Assembly: GCA_017452335.1 (NCBI GenBank)
Contig: JAFTMP010000136.1
Span: 1-9,001 of the forward strand
DNA from: Clostridia bacterium
Lineage (GTDB): Bacteria; Bacillota; Clostridia; Oscillospirales; CAG-272
Reading direction: 5' to 3'
DNA: 9,001 nt
Shown: piece after piece, positions 1 to 7,313 of the stretch
How the letters are laid out: every line of letters starts with the position of its first letter
Numbering within the stretch: position 1 is the stretch's first letter
Position numbers and translations under genes: made by a program
The notes under the pieces: model-generated
What the model saw: the letters and a program-made list of their open reading frames with translations, nothing else
The model's database searches: none
What the model was told of the DNA's origin: nothing

Positions 1-1508
1 GGCTCGTTTACAGCAAGCTCCTCCTTCACTGCCTTGTCGCATTCCTTCAAGTCATAGGGGTCAACCACGCGCACTCTCTTAATACCCACAGCGTGGCAAA
101 GGCTTTCAAGATCCACCTTTGCGGCGGGATCGCCCTTGATGTTGTAGCCGGTGGTGGGGTTCTGCTGATGACCCGTCATACCGGTAATGGAGTTGTCAAG
201 AATGATCACAGTAGAGTTGGAGGCGTTGTAGGAGATGTTTACAAGACCTGTAATGCCCGAGTGCATAAAGGTGGAGTCACCGATCACGCAAACGGTCTTC
301 TTTTCCGCATCCTCTCCGCCTGCCTTGTTAAAGCCGTGAATACCCGAAACCGAAGCGCCCATGCAAAGGGTGGAGTCCAGAGCATTCAGCGGAGGCGTTG
401 CGCCCAGGGTGTAGCATCCGATATCACCAAGCACGGTCAGCTTGTTCTTGGCAAGGGTATAGTACATGCCTCTGTGAGGACATCCCGCACACATTACGGG
501 GGGTCTGACGGGGATGGGGCTGTCAGCGCTTACGCCTGCGGCTTTGTCGCCCAGCAGTACTTCCTTAATGGTCTGCTGAGAAAATTCCCCGATCAGTGAG
601 AAGAGGCTCTTGCCCTCCACCTGCAAGCCGATATTCTTGCAGTGCGTCTCAATAATGGGATCCAGCTCTTCAATAACCACCACGCGCTTTGCGCTCTTGG
701 CGAAATCACGAAGAAGCTGTACGGGCATGGGATTGATCATACCCAGCTTTAACACGCTGACGCTGTCGCCAAACACTTCCTTTACATACTGATAGCAGGT
801 GCCCGAGGTGATGATGGCAAGCTCGCTTCCTTCCACCATCTCTACCTTATTGTAAGGGCAGTTTTCTGCGTATTCTGTCAGCTTTACGGTGCGCTCTTCC
901 ACGATGGGATGCTTTTTCTTGGCGTTACCCGGCATCATGATGTATTTTGCGGGCTGCTTTTCATATTCCTTTACGGGATGCTCTACGCGCGCACCGATCT
1001 CTGCCACGCTCTGGCAGTGTGCAATGCGGGTGCACATACGTAAAAGAACGGGGGTGTCGAACTGCTCGGATAAGTCAAATGCGGTTTTTGCAAACTGCAA
1101 AGCCTCCGCGGAGTCTGCGGGCTCAAGCATGGGAACCTTTGCGGCGATAGCATAGTGGCGGGAGTCCTGCTCGTTTTGAGAGGAGTGCATAGCGGGGTCA
1201 TCTGCCACGCAGATCACAAGACCGCCGTTTACACCGGTGTAGGACATAGTAAACAGGGGGTCGGAAGCCACATTCAGACCAACATGCTTCATGGCACAAG
1301 CGGCTCTTGCACCCCGCAGAGAGGCGCCGAAGGCAACCTCCATGGCAACCTTTTCGTTGGGTGCCCATTCGCAGTAGATCTCGTCGTACTGTGCGGCAAA
1401 TTCGGTAATTTCGGTAGAGGGGGTACCGGGGTAGCTGGAAATGATCTTTACGCCCCCTTCGTAAAGACCCTGTGCAACGGCTTTGTTGCCGATAATCAGT
1501 TTTTTCAT
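1..1508 (-). CDS. iorA: Indolepyruvate ferredoxin oxidoreductase, alpha subunit (partial, C-terminus off window)
   Basis: Cytoplasmic thiamine-diphosphate enzyme. With the IorB subunit it oxidatively decarboxylates aryl 2-oxo acids such as indolepyruvate to aryl-acetyl-CoA and reduces ferredoxin. I read 502 codons without a stop from the ATG at 1508, preceded by AAGGAG (1518-1523) 9 nt upstream. Visible landmarks: the N-terminal pyrimidine-domain motif SYPGTPSTEI (residues 25-34); the family motif CAGCPHR (340-346); and the TPP/Mg-binding stretch GDSTFMHSG (410-418) followed by LDNS (437-440) and TGHQQNP. The family usually runs to about 580-600 residues and ends in a two-cluster ferredoxin domain with CxxCxxC motifs, so that domain should lie just left of base 1. 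It is the third gene of the minus-strand operon, 36 bp after the ligase. iorB is expected next, outside the window. Family assignment is firm; the exact aryl or other 2-oxo-acid substrate is inferred from the family only. Confidence 0.95.
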   Translation of the reverse strand, partial: MKKLIIGNKAVAQGLYEGGVKIISSYPGTPSTEITEFAAQYDEIYCEWAPNEKVAMEVAFGASLRGARAACAMKHVGLNVASDPLFTMSYTGVNGGLVICVADDPAMHSSQNEQDSRHYAIAAKVPMLEPADSAEALQFAKTAFDLSEQFDTPVLLRMCTRIAHCQSVAEIGARVEHPVKEYEKQPAKYIMMPGNAKKKHPIVEERTVKLTEYAENCPYNKVEMVEGSELAIITSGTCYQYVKEVFGDSVSVLKLGMINPMPVQLLRDFAKSAKRVVVIEELDPIIETHCKNIGLQVEGKSLFSLIGEFSQQTIKEVLLGDKAAGVSADSPIPVRPPVMCAGCPHRGMYYTLAKNKLTVLGDIGCYTLGATPPLNALDSTLCMGASVSGIHGFNKAGGEDAEKKTVCVIGDSTFMHSGITGLVNISYNASNSTVIILDNSITGMTGHQQNPTTGYNIKGDPAAKVDLESLCHAVGIKRVRVVDPYDLKECDKAVKEELAVNE

Positions 1509-1544
1509 TACGGTATTCTCCTTTGAATTGGATCTTGCGCTTAT

Positions 1545-3182
1545 TTATGCTTTGTTCTGTGCGTCTACCAAGTTGTCACCGCCGTAGATCTTGCGAAGCT
1601 TGGGCTTTTCGATCTTACCTGTAGCGTTTCTGGGTACATCGGCAAGAATGAACTTGCGGGGACGCTTATAGCGGGGAAGCTGACGGCAGAATGCCTCAAG
1701 GTCATTTTCGGTGCAGGTGTGTCCTTCCTTGATCTGCACGATTGCGGCGGAAATTTCGCCAAGACGGGCATCGGGCAGACCGATGACTGCCACGTCCATG
1801 ACGTCGGGGTGGGAGGATAAGAAATCCTCGATCTGTACGGGGTAGATGTTCTCGCCGCCGCTGATGATCACGTCCTTCTTTCTGTCCACCAGATAGATGA
1901 AGCCGTCGGGATCCTGCATTGCCATGTCACCGGTAAAGAGCCATCCGTCCTTCAAAACGGCTTCGGTTGCCTTGGGATCGTTATAGTAGCAGACCATGAC
2001 GCCATCGCCCTTTACGCAAAGCTCACCCACGTCACCCTTTTCAACGATGGCACCGTGCTCGTCCACGATCTTGATCTGCCAGCCGTAGCCGGGTACGCCG
2101 ATGGCGCCCACCTTGTGGACGTTCTCCACGCCCAGATGCACGCAACCGGGTCCGATGGATTCGGAAAGACCGTAGTTGGTGTCATACTGATGGTGGGGGA
2201 AGTAGGAAAGCCACTTTTTCACAAGGCTCTGAGGCACGGGCTGTGCACCGATGTGCATGAGGCGCAGCTGATCAAGCTGATAGTCCTCTAATTTCAGCTC
2301 TCCGCTGTCAAGGGCAAAGAGAATATCCTGTGCCCACGGCACCAGCAGCCAAAGGATGGTGCATTTCTCATCCGATGCCGTCTTTAAAATGTATTCGGGC
2401 TTGGTACCCTTTAAGAGCACCGCCTTACCGCCTGTAAGGAAGCTGCCAAACCAGTGCATCTTGGCACCGGTGTGGTAAAGGGGCGGGATGCACAGGAAGA
2501 CGTCCTCGCTTGTCTGTCCGTGGTGGTTTTGCTCCACCTTGCAAGAGTGCATCAGCGCCTTGTGCTTATGTAAAATTGCTTTGGGAAAGCCGGTAGTACC
2601 CGAGGAAAAATAGATAGCGGCGTAGTCCTCGTCGGTGATCTCTACTGCGGGAGGGGTACTGGGCATATCGGCGGTCATGTCCTTATAATCCTCTGCAAAG
2701 GAGGGGCAAAGGTCATTGCCCACGTAGATCATGTGGCACTTGTCGCAGACAGAATCGTAAATTTCTTCAATTCTGGTGATGAATTCACTGCCGAAGATCA
2801 GCACGTTTACCTCGGAAAGGCGGGAACAGTACTGAATTTCCGAGGCGGTGAAGCGGAAATTAAAGGGAACGGCAAGAGCGCCGGTTTTTAAAATACCGAA
2901 GTAGATGGGAAGCCACTCGATGCAGTTCATCAAGAGAATACCCACCTTATCGCCCTTTTTGATGCCTCTGTTTAAAAGGAGGTTGGCAAAGCGGTTGGCT
3001 TTTTCGTTAAAGACGTTCCAGGTGATCTCGCGTCTGAAATAGCGGGCATCGGTCTGCTCAATAAGAGAATATTCCTTGTAGGAACGCTTTCTGGTTTCAG
3101 CTTGCTCGGGGTTGATCTCCACAAGGCAGACCTTGTCGCCGAATTTTTTACAGTTTTCTTCAAGAATATGGGTAATAGGCAT
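1545..3182 (-). CDS. AMP-forming acyl-CoA synthetase (ANL superfamily)
   Basis: Activates a carboxylic acid with ATP to an acyl-adenylate and then to an acyl-CoA in the cytoplasm. At 545 residues it has the full length of the family. Visible core motifs: the P-loop-like SSGTTGFPK (193-201), YGLSES (337-342), the adenylate-binding FTGD (416-419), the hinge DRKKD (433-437), SGGENIYP (441-448) and PRNATGKIEKPKLRK near the C-terminus, with the catalytic lysine K523. Residues about 27-50 form a charged stretch before the usual start of the fold (see findings). The ATG at 3182 has AAGGAG (3196-3201) 13 nt upstream, a rather long spacing. It sits between the symporter (55 bp gap) and iorA (36 bp gap). 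Known ior clusters often carry a phenylacetate-CoA ligase (PaaK); this protein instead resembles medium/long-chain or aryl acyl-CoA ligases. Family sure; substrate (aryl acid, fatty acid or other) not determinable here. Confidence 0.93.
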   Translation of the reverse strand: MPITHILEENCKKFGDKVCLVEINPEQAETRKRSYKEYSLIEQTDARYFRREITWNVFNEKANRFANLLLNRGIKKGDKVGILLMNCIEWLPIYFGILKTGALAVPFNFRFTASEIQYCSRLSEVNVLIFGSEFITRIEEIYDSVCDKCHMIYVGNDLCPSFAEDYKDMTADMPSTPPAVEITDEDYAAIYFSSGTTGFPKAILHKHKALMHSCKVEQNHHGQTSEDVFLCIPPLYHTGAKMHWFGSFLTGGKAVLLKGTKPEYILKTASDEKCTILWLLVPWAQDILFALDSGELKLEDYQLDQLRLMHIGAQPVPQSLVKKWLSYFPHHQYDTNYGLSESIGPGCVHLGVENVHKVGAIGVPGYGWQIKIVDEHGAIVEKGDVGELCVKGDGVMVCYYNDPKATEAVLKDGWLFTGDMAMQDPDGFIYLVDRKKDVIISGGENIYPVQIEDFLSSHPDVMDVAVIGLPDARLGEISAAIVQIKEGHTCTENDLEAFCRQLPRYKRPRKFILADVPRNATGKIEKPKLRKIYGGDNLVDAQNKA

Positions 3183-3237
3183 GTATACTTTTTTGCTCCT
3201 TTTGACGGCAGTGCCGCCATATTTGCATTATTTCAGA

Positions 3238-4821
3238 TCAGTTTTTCTTATTGTCCTCTTTGTTTTCAAGAACAGCCGTTGCTTTCACGGTCACGTCCTT
3301 ATGGTAGCAGGAGAAGATCTCTTCAAGGCGCTCCTTGCTCTGCTTTTTGGTAAAGAGGCTTATCAGCGGTACGATGGCGATGCTGAGAAGCATTGCGATG
3401 GCACCGGAGTGGATGGAGGACTTGAACACCAGGTTATCAAGGAATTCTACGCCGAAGTCAAAGCCGATCACGCTCTTTGCAAGCTGGATCATGCCAAGGG
3501 TTACACCCAGCACGAAGCTGACGCATACCGAGGCGCGGGAAATCTTTTTGCTGTAAAGTCCCCACAGGAAGGGTCCGATGAAGGCACCTGCCAGTACACC
3601 CCAGGAAACGCCCATGAGGTCTGCAATGAACGCCACAGATTCACTCTTGGAATACTGCTGGAAGATGGCAATTGCGGCAGAGATCACGATGAAGAAGACG
3701 ATAAAAATGCGGATGATGAGCATCTGCTTCTTTTCGGGTACTTCCTTTTTCTTTAAAGGCAGGATCAGGTCCAGAGTGATGGTAGATCCCGAGGTCAGTA
3801 CCAAGGACGACAGGGTAGACATGGATGCGGAAAGCACCAGCACCAGCACGATGCCGATGAGCACGGGACCAAGGTCCTCAAGCATGGTGGGGATCAAGTT
3901 GTCAAAGCCCACTGCGGGGGTGCCGTTTTCGGTAGGCTCGGAGAAGAGTCTTGAAAAACCGCCAAGGAAATAGCATCCGCCTGCCACGATGATGGCAAAT
4001 ACGGTGGAAATGATGGTGCCCTTTTTAATGGCGTCCTCGTCCTTGATGGCATAGAACTTGCCCACCATCTGAGGAAGACCCCAAGTGCCAAGGGAGGTTA
4101 AGATCACCACGAACACAAGGAAGAGGGGATCTGCACCGAAGAAGGAGGTGTATTCCCAGCCTGCCTTGTCGGCAAGGGCTTCCATGGAGCCCATAAAGCC
4201 GCCGTTGCCGTTAAGTACTGCCACGATCACTGCAACGATGCCGAAGAGCATAAACAGACCCTGAATGAAGTCGTTGATGGCGGTTGCCATATAGCCGCCC
4301 ACCAGTACGTAAATACCTGTCAGTACCGACATGGCAATCACGCACCAGGTGTATTCAATGCCGGGGAACGCCATGGTAAACAGACGCGAAAGTCCGTTAT
4401 AAAGGGATGCGGTGTAGGGAATGAGGAAGATAAATACGATAATTGCCGCAATGAGCTTCAGAGGCTTTGAGTCAAAGCGCAGACCGAAGAAGTCGGGCAT
4501 GGTCTTGGAGCCTAAGTGATGGGTCATGATACGGGTACGGCGTCCAAGCACTGCCCATGCAAGAAGGGAACCGATAAAGGCATTGCCAAGACCGATCCAG
4601 GTGGAGGCAAGACCGAAGTTCCAACCGAATTTTCCGGCGTAGCCCACGAAAATAACGGCAGAGAAATAGGAGGTGCCGAAGGCAAATGCCGTCAACCAAG
4701 GACCAACCTCTCGTCCGCCCAGCACGAAGCCGTTGACGCCCGAGGCGCTTTTGCGGCAGTAGAAGCCTACTGCAATCATGATCGCAAAGAATACGACCAA
4801 AAATAAAATTTGAATAACCAT
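3238..4821 (-). CDS. Sodium:solute symporter (SSS family, PutP-like)
   Basis: Polytopic inner-membrane secondary transporter that imports an organic solute with Na+. I count about 12-13 hydrophobic helices. The family signature region GGYMATAINDFIQG lies at residues 175-188. SASMSTLSS (331-339) corresponds to the Ser/Thr-rich helix that binds Na+ in PutP-type proteins. The ATG at 4821 is preferred because AAAGGA (4831-4836) is 9 nt upstream; an in-frame TTG at 4839 would put the ribosome-binding site inside the gene. That gives 527 residues. The C-terminus ends in a lysine-rich cytoplasmic tail after the last helix. It is the first gene of the symporter-ligase-iorA operon, so it probably imports the acid, or a precursor of it, that the ligase activates. 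Proline, pantothenate, acetate and aryl acids are all known substrates of the family, and the sequence does not let me choose among them. Confidence 0.93.
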   Translation of the reverse strand: MVIQILFLVVFFAIMIAVGFYCRKSASGVNGFVLGGREVGPWLTAFAFGTSYFSAVIFVGYAGKFGWNFGLASTWIGLGNAFIGSLLAWAVLGRRTRIMTHHLGSKTMPDFFGLRFDSKPLKLIAAIIVFIFLIPYTASLYNGLSRLFTMAFPGIEYTWCVIAMSVLTGIYVLVGGYMATAINDFIQGLFMLFGIVAVIVAVLNGNGGFMGSMEALADKAGWEYTSFFGADPLFLVFVVILTSLGTWGLPQMVGKFYAIKDEDAIKKGTIISTVFAIIVAGGCYFLGGFSRLFSEPTENGTPAVGFDNLIPTMLEDLGPVLIGIVLVLVLSASMSTLSSLVLTSGSTITLDLILPLKKKEVPEKKQMLIIRIFIVFFIVISAAIAIFQQYSKSESVAFIADLMGVSWGVLAGAFIGPFLWGLYSKKISRASVCVSFVLGVTLGMIQLAKSVIGFDFGVEFLDNLVFKSSIHSGAIAMLLSIAIVPLISLFTKKQSKERLEEIFSCYHKDVTVKATAVLENKEDNKKN

Positions 4822-4822
4822 C

Positions 4823-4851
4823 TTGTCTTTTCCTTTCAAATAGGTTATAAT
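4823..4851 (+). promoter_or_regulatory. Predicted sigma-A promoter of the amidohydrolase gene
   Basis: TTGTCT (4823-4828), a 17-bp spacer and a perfect TATAAT (4846-4851). Transcription would begin near 4858, giving a leader of about 74 nt before the ATG at 4932. The -35 box lies directly next to the symporter start codon (4819-4821) and the promoter contains the symporter ribosome-binding site on the opposite strand, so the two control regions overlap. Confidence 0.65.
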
Positions 4852-4857
4852 CTGTGA

Positions 4858-4886
4858 TATATAAACGGTTTGGATGCGTCAGGTAA
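4858..4886 (-). promoter_or_regulatory. Candidate promoter of the symporter-ligase-iorA operon
   Basis: Read on the minus strand: TTACCT (4881-4886), a 17-bp spacer and TATATA (4858-4863). Both boxes are imperfect, but spacing and position fit, with a start near 4851 and a leader of about 30 nt. A further -10-like TATAAC (4845-4850) has no acceptable -35. This is the best candidate I see, but it is weak, so activation by a protein or use of an upstream promoter is possible. Confidence 0.35.
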
Positions 4887-4931
4887 GAACGAATCTGCAC
4901 CGAACAATCAAAAAAGGAAGGCGAAGCTTGC

Positions 4932-5744
4932 ATGATTATAGATTTTCACGCACATATTTTCCCCGATGCCATTGCCGCCAAGACCATTGCACATCTGGAA
5001 GCAAAGGGAGAGGCAAAGGCGTTTGCCACAGGGGATCTACAGGGACTTTTGGCATCCATGAAGGAAGGGGGCATTGACTATGCAGTGATCCTTCCGGTGG
5101 TGACCAAGCCCTCTCAGTTTGACAGCATCAACCGCTTTGCGGCGCAATTGAATGAACGGGAAGACCTTTGCTCCTTTGGGGGCATTCATCCCGATTGCGA
5201 GGATATTGAAGGGAAGTTAGATACCATCAAGGCGCTGGGTTTAAAGGGCATTAAACTGCACCCCGACTATCAAGAGACCGATTTTGACGATCCTAAATAC
5301 ATGCGCATCTTAAAGGGCTGCAAGCAGCGGGGACTTTACGTGAGCGTGCACGCCGGCTTTGACCCCGGCTATCCTCAGCGCATCCGCTGTACCCCCGAAA
5401 AGGCAGCGGCGGTGATCAAGGAATTACATAAAGGGGAGGAAAACCCCAAGCCCTTTGTGATCCTTGCCCATCTTGGTGCCAACGAGCAGTATGATGAGAC
5501 CGAAAAACATTTGGTGGGTCTGCCCGTTTATTTTGATCTGGCGGTGATCTTGGATGTGGTTCCAAAAGAACAGCTTCTTCGGATCATTGCAAATCACGGA
5601 TATGAAAAGATCCTTTTTGCAACCGACACTCCGTGGCACGATCAAAAAGCGGATAAAGCCTATTTTGAGGCGCTTGCTCTTGACGATACGGCAAAAGAAG
5701 CCATTGCCCATGGCAACGCCGAGCGCATCCTTTACGGCGTTTAA
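4932..5744 (+). CDS. Metal-dependent amidohydrolase (PF04909 type, TIM barrel)
   Basis: Predicted cytoplasmic 270-residue TIM-barrel hydrolase or decarboxylase of the amidohydrolase-2 group, which includes ACMSD-like decarboxylases and 2-pyrone-4,6-dicarboxylate lactonase. Metal-site landmarks in order: FHAHIFP at the start (H6, H8), GIHP (84-87), IKLHPDYQ (107-114), VSVHAGFD (137-144, H140), ILAHLG (177-182, H180) and FATDTPW (229-235, D232, the usual aspartate after the last strand). All expected metal ligands are present and the length is normal, so it should be active. The ATG at 4932 is preceded by AAGGAAG (4914-4920) with an 11-nt spacing. It is divergent from the symporter operon across a 110-bp gap, suggesting it processes a related carboxylated or cyclic compound; that link is inference. 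No intrinsic terminator is visible after the TAA. Reaction and substrate unknown. Confidence 0.9.
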   Translation: MIIDFHAHIFPDAIAAKTIAHLEAKGEAKAFATGDLQGLLASMKEGGIDYAVILPVVTKPSQFDSINRFAAQLNEREDLCSFGGIHPDCEDIEGKLDTIKALGLKGIKLHPDYQETDFDDPKYMRILKGCKQRGLYVSVHAGFDPGYPQRIRCTPEKAAAVIKELHKGEENPKPFVILAHLGANEQYDETEKHLVGLPVYFDLAVILDVVPKEQLLRIIANHGYEKILFATDTPWHDQKADKAYFEALALDDTAKEAIAHGNAERILYGV

Positions 5745-5762
5745 AAAAATAATACACCGCCC

Positions 5763-5791
5763 ATCATACCATAGTTTTAGAAAAAAGTCAA
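5763..5791 (-). promoter_or_regulatory. Leftward sigma-A-like promoter, antisense to the amidohydrolase
   Basis: On the minus strand: TTGACT (5786-5791), an exact 17-bp spacer and TATGAT (5763-5768). Each box has five of six consensus bases. Transcription would start near 5756 and run leftward into the 3' end of the amidohydrolase gene. No convincing leftward gene begins nearby. The antisense open frame below it starts from weak signals and is probably a shadow of the amidohydrolase. The promoter is predicted from sequence only. Confidence 0.5.
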
Positions 5792-5857
5792 CAAATTTTG
5801 AGGAATTGTACAGTAAAACGACACGGTTTTTTAACATTTTTCAAGTGTGTTCCCATC

Positions 5858-5871
5858 ATGCGACCGCGCAT
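5858..5871. repeat. Short inverted repeat ATGCG-N4-CGCAT
   Basis: A perfect 5-bp dyad (5858-5862 and 5867-5871) with a 4-bp centre, immediately upstream of the TGTTCTTGA repeats and 33 bp before the -35 of the lipoprotein promoter. It has no T-run in either direction, so it is not a terminator. It may be an operator half-site pair, but chance is possible at this size. Confidence 0.3.
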
Positions 5872-5872
5872 C

Positions 5873-5907
5873 TGTTCTTGACCTGTTCTTGAGCAGAATG
5901 TTCTTGA
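5873..5907 (+). promoter_or_regulatory. Three TGTTCTTGA direct repeats, probable regulator binding region
   Basis: The 9-mer TGTTCTTGA occurs exactly at 5873-5881, 5884-5892 and 5899-5907, with start-to-start spacings of 11 and 15 bp. The last copy overlaps the -35 box. It is also part of the dyad GTTCTTGACAGAAC (5900-5913), and a weaker version, TTCT-N5-AGAA, lies at 5886-5898. The placement over the promoter suggests an operator for a repressor or activator. I do not recognise the regulator. Confidence 0.55.
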
Positions 5908-5932
5908 CAGAACGGATAAAAAAGGGTATAAT
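5904..5932 (+). promoter_or_regulatory. Perfect-consensus sigma-A promoter of the lipoprotein gene
   Basis: TTGACA (5904-5909), an exact 17-bp spacer and TATAAT (5927-5932), all twelve bases matching consensus. Transcription should start near 5939, leaving a leader of about 43 nt before the ATG at 5982. Such a strong promoter usually needs repression, which fits the repeats and dyad overlapping the -35. Confidence 0.88.
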
Positions 5933-5981
5933 AAAGACGGAATACGGCATGTAACAAAATCCAACCATCGGGAGGAATTTT

Positions 5982-7313
5982 ATGAAAAGATCTTGCAGAG
6001 CGGCGGCGTTACTGTTGGCGGCGGTGTGTATACTGGGCATCCTTTCCGGATGCAGCTCCTCCGGCGGGGGAGCGGGAAGCGACAACGCACTGCGCATTGC
6101 GCTGACGGGAGAAGCCTTTTCCCAAGAATTTTTGTCAAACATGAATCCGCTGTATGCCTCTACAGAAGAGGAATACGCGGCGGGATTGCTACTGGCACCC
6201 ACCATCATGCAGTATGATGAGGAAAAGGGATGGCAGGCAGTGCTGGGGAAGATCACCGTGTCACAAGAGGACGGCAGGACCGTTGCAACCATTAAATTGA
6301 ACAAAGGCGTTCGGTATTCCAACGACCGCCCTGCCAGCATGAAGGACTATCGGAGCATGGTGGTATACATGCTGCGCACCGGATATTTGGGGTATTTCAA
6401 GGATTTTTATAGAAATCCCATTGAGGGATTGGTGGCGTGCAGATACAACTGTAAGAGCCTCACTCTTGCCGATGTGCCCGATTTTGAGGTACAGATCGAA
6501 AAAGAGCTGGAAGAGGTCTTGCAGGAGGATCAGACTGCGGCAAAGAAGGCGTATGAAAAAATGCTGGCGGAGTCTAAGATCTTTGGAAAGTTTGACGGAA
6601 ACCCGCAAACCCTTTCCCCCGATGGCAGGACCTTTAAGGACGTACTGCTGCAGGATGGCGGGAAAGATGTTCCGGACGAGTATTTCACGGCATCCGATGT
6701 TTCAAGCGTGATGCTGGGGGATCTGTGTGCGCTGTATGCCAAAAAGGACAGAAGCCTTTGGATGATCGAGGAATTGAAGCTTTGGTATATGGAAAAGCTG
6801 CAAAAGGATTTTTCTGATGAGTGTTTGGCGCGGGCTGACTATGTCAACGGTACCATTTCAGGAATGGTCTTTACAGAAAACACGCCCCAGCCGCTGACCA
6901 TGAAGGTGTATTTTGAAAAGCTGATGGAGGACGAGGATGAGGTGATCCGCATGCTGAATCTGCCTCTGATCCAGTCTTCTTATACCGCCACCTCCACCGT
7001 GATCGGCACGGGAAGCTATGCCTGTGCGGGTGCTGACAGCGGACGCGTGGGGATGATGGCAGAGCTGAAGAATTTAGAAAAGGGAAGAAACCTGTCGATT
7101 TTGACCATGGAGCAGGAGGATGTGTTTGCCTCGATCTACATGGGACAAATCAGCGCGGCGGTGTTAAGCGAGGAGTTAAGCAAAGAGGATCAGCAGTACT
7201 ACGAAGAGGAATACGGACTGAAATTCGTCACCATCGCCAGCGCCGTGGCGGTGTATGATCCCGACAGAGTGAGTGCCAAGGAACTTGAAGGCTTTTCCAT
7301 GCTCTTTGGTTGA
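5982..7313 (+). CDS. Lipoprotein resembling the N-terminal part of a family-5 solute-binding protein
   Basis: A membrane-anchored extracytoplasmic lipoprotein. Residues 1-23 are a signal peptide with a basic start, a hydrophobic core and the lipobox LSGC, giving lipidated Cys24, followed by a Ser/Gly-rich linker. From about residue 35 to 130 the pattern follows DppA/OppA-type proteins: an LRIALTGE strand, a NPLY turn, LLAPTIMQYDEEKGW, DGRTVATIKLNKGVRYSNDRP. GTGSYAC (about 346-352) matches the GTGPY-like turn of that family. Residues about 150-285 are a charged helical region without clear counterpart. The protein stops at 443 residues, about where domain II of the usual 500-560-residue protein would begin. 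No ABC permease or ATPase gene lies nearby. The start ATG has GGAGGA five bases upstream. It could be a specialised binding lipoprotein or a shortened relic; the family link is moderate because it rests on pattern resemblance. Confidence 0.6.
   Translation: MKRSCRAAALLLAAVCILGILSGCSSSGGGAGSDNALRIALTGEAFSQEFLSNMNPLYASTEEEYAAGLLLAPTIMQYDEEKGWQAVLGKITVSQEDGRTVATIKLNKGVRYSNDRPASMKDYRSMVVYMLRTGYLGYFKDFYRNPIEGLVACRYNCKSLTLADVPDFEVQIEKELEEVLQEDQTAAKKAYEKMLAESKIFGKFDGNPQTLSPDGRTFKDVLLQDGGKDVPDEYFTASDVSSVMLGDLCALYAKKDRSLWMIEELKLWYMEKLQKDFSDECLARADYVNGTISGMVFTENTPQPLTMKVYFEKLMEDEDEVIRMLNLPLIQSSYTATSTVIGTGSYACAGADSGRVGMMAELKNLEKGRNLSILTMEQEDVFASIYMGQISAAVLSEELSKEDQQYYEEEYGLKFVTIASAVAVYDPDRVSAKELEGFSMLFG

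Noticed and set aside
93..599. A 168-codon open frame on the plus strand, with others at 610-792, 889-1155 and 1155-1526
   Set aside because: All lie antisense within iorA, whose minus-strand frame is continuous and shows clear family motifs; the plus-strand frames have no recognisable protein pattern.
3206..3216. Palindrome CGGCAGTGCCG in the gap between symporter and ligase
   Set aside because: A 5-bp dyad with a 1-base centre cannot form a stable hairpin and has no T-run; likely chance.
3112..3756. A 214-codon plus-strand frame opposite the symporter C-terminal half
   Set aside because: It is opposite a clear membrane transporter frame, has a low-complexity Asp/Glu/His-rich composition typical of antisense frames and has no ribosome-binding site.
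4819..4839. TTG start at 4839 for the symporter
   Set aside because: The Shine-Dalgarno AAAGGA would lie inside the coding region; the ATG at 4821 is correctly spaced from it.
5424..5837. A 137-codon minus-strand frame opposite the 3' part of the amidohydrolase
   Set aside because: Its start lies upstream of the predicted leftward promoter and its residues mirror the amidohydrolase codons; no motif or good ribosome-binding site. An internal ATG after AAAGGA was noted but the product looks random.
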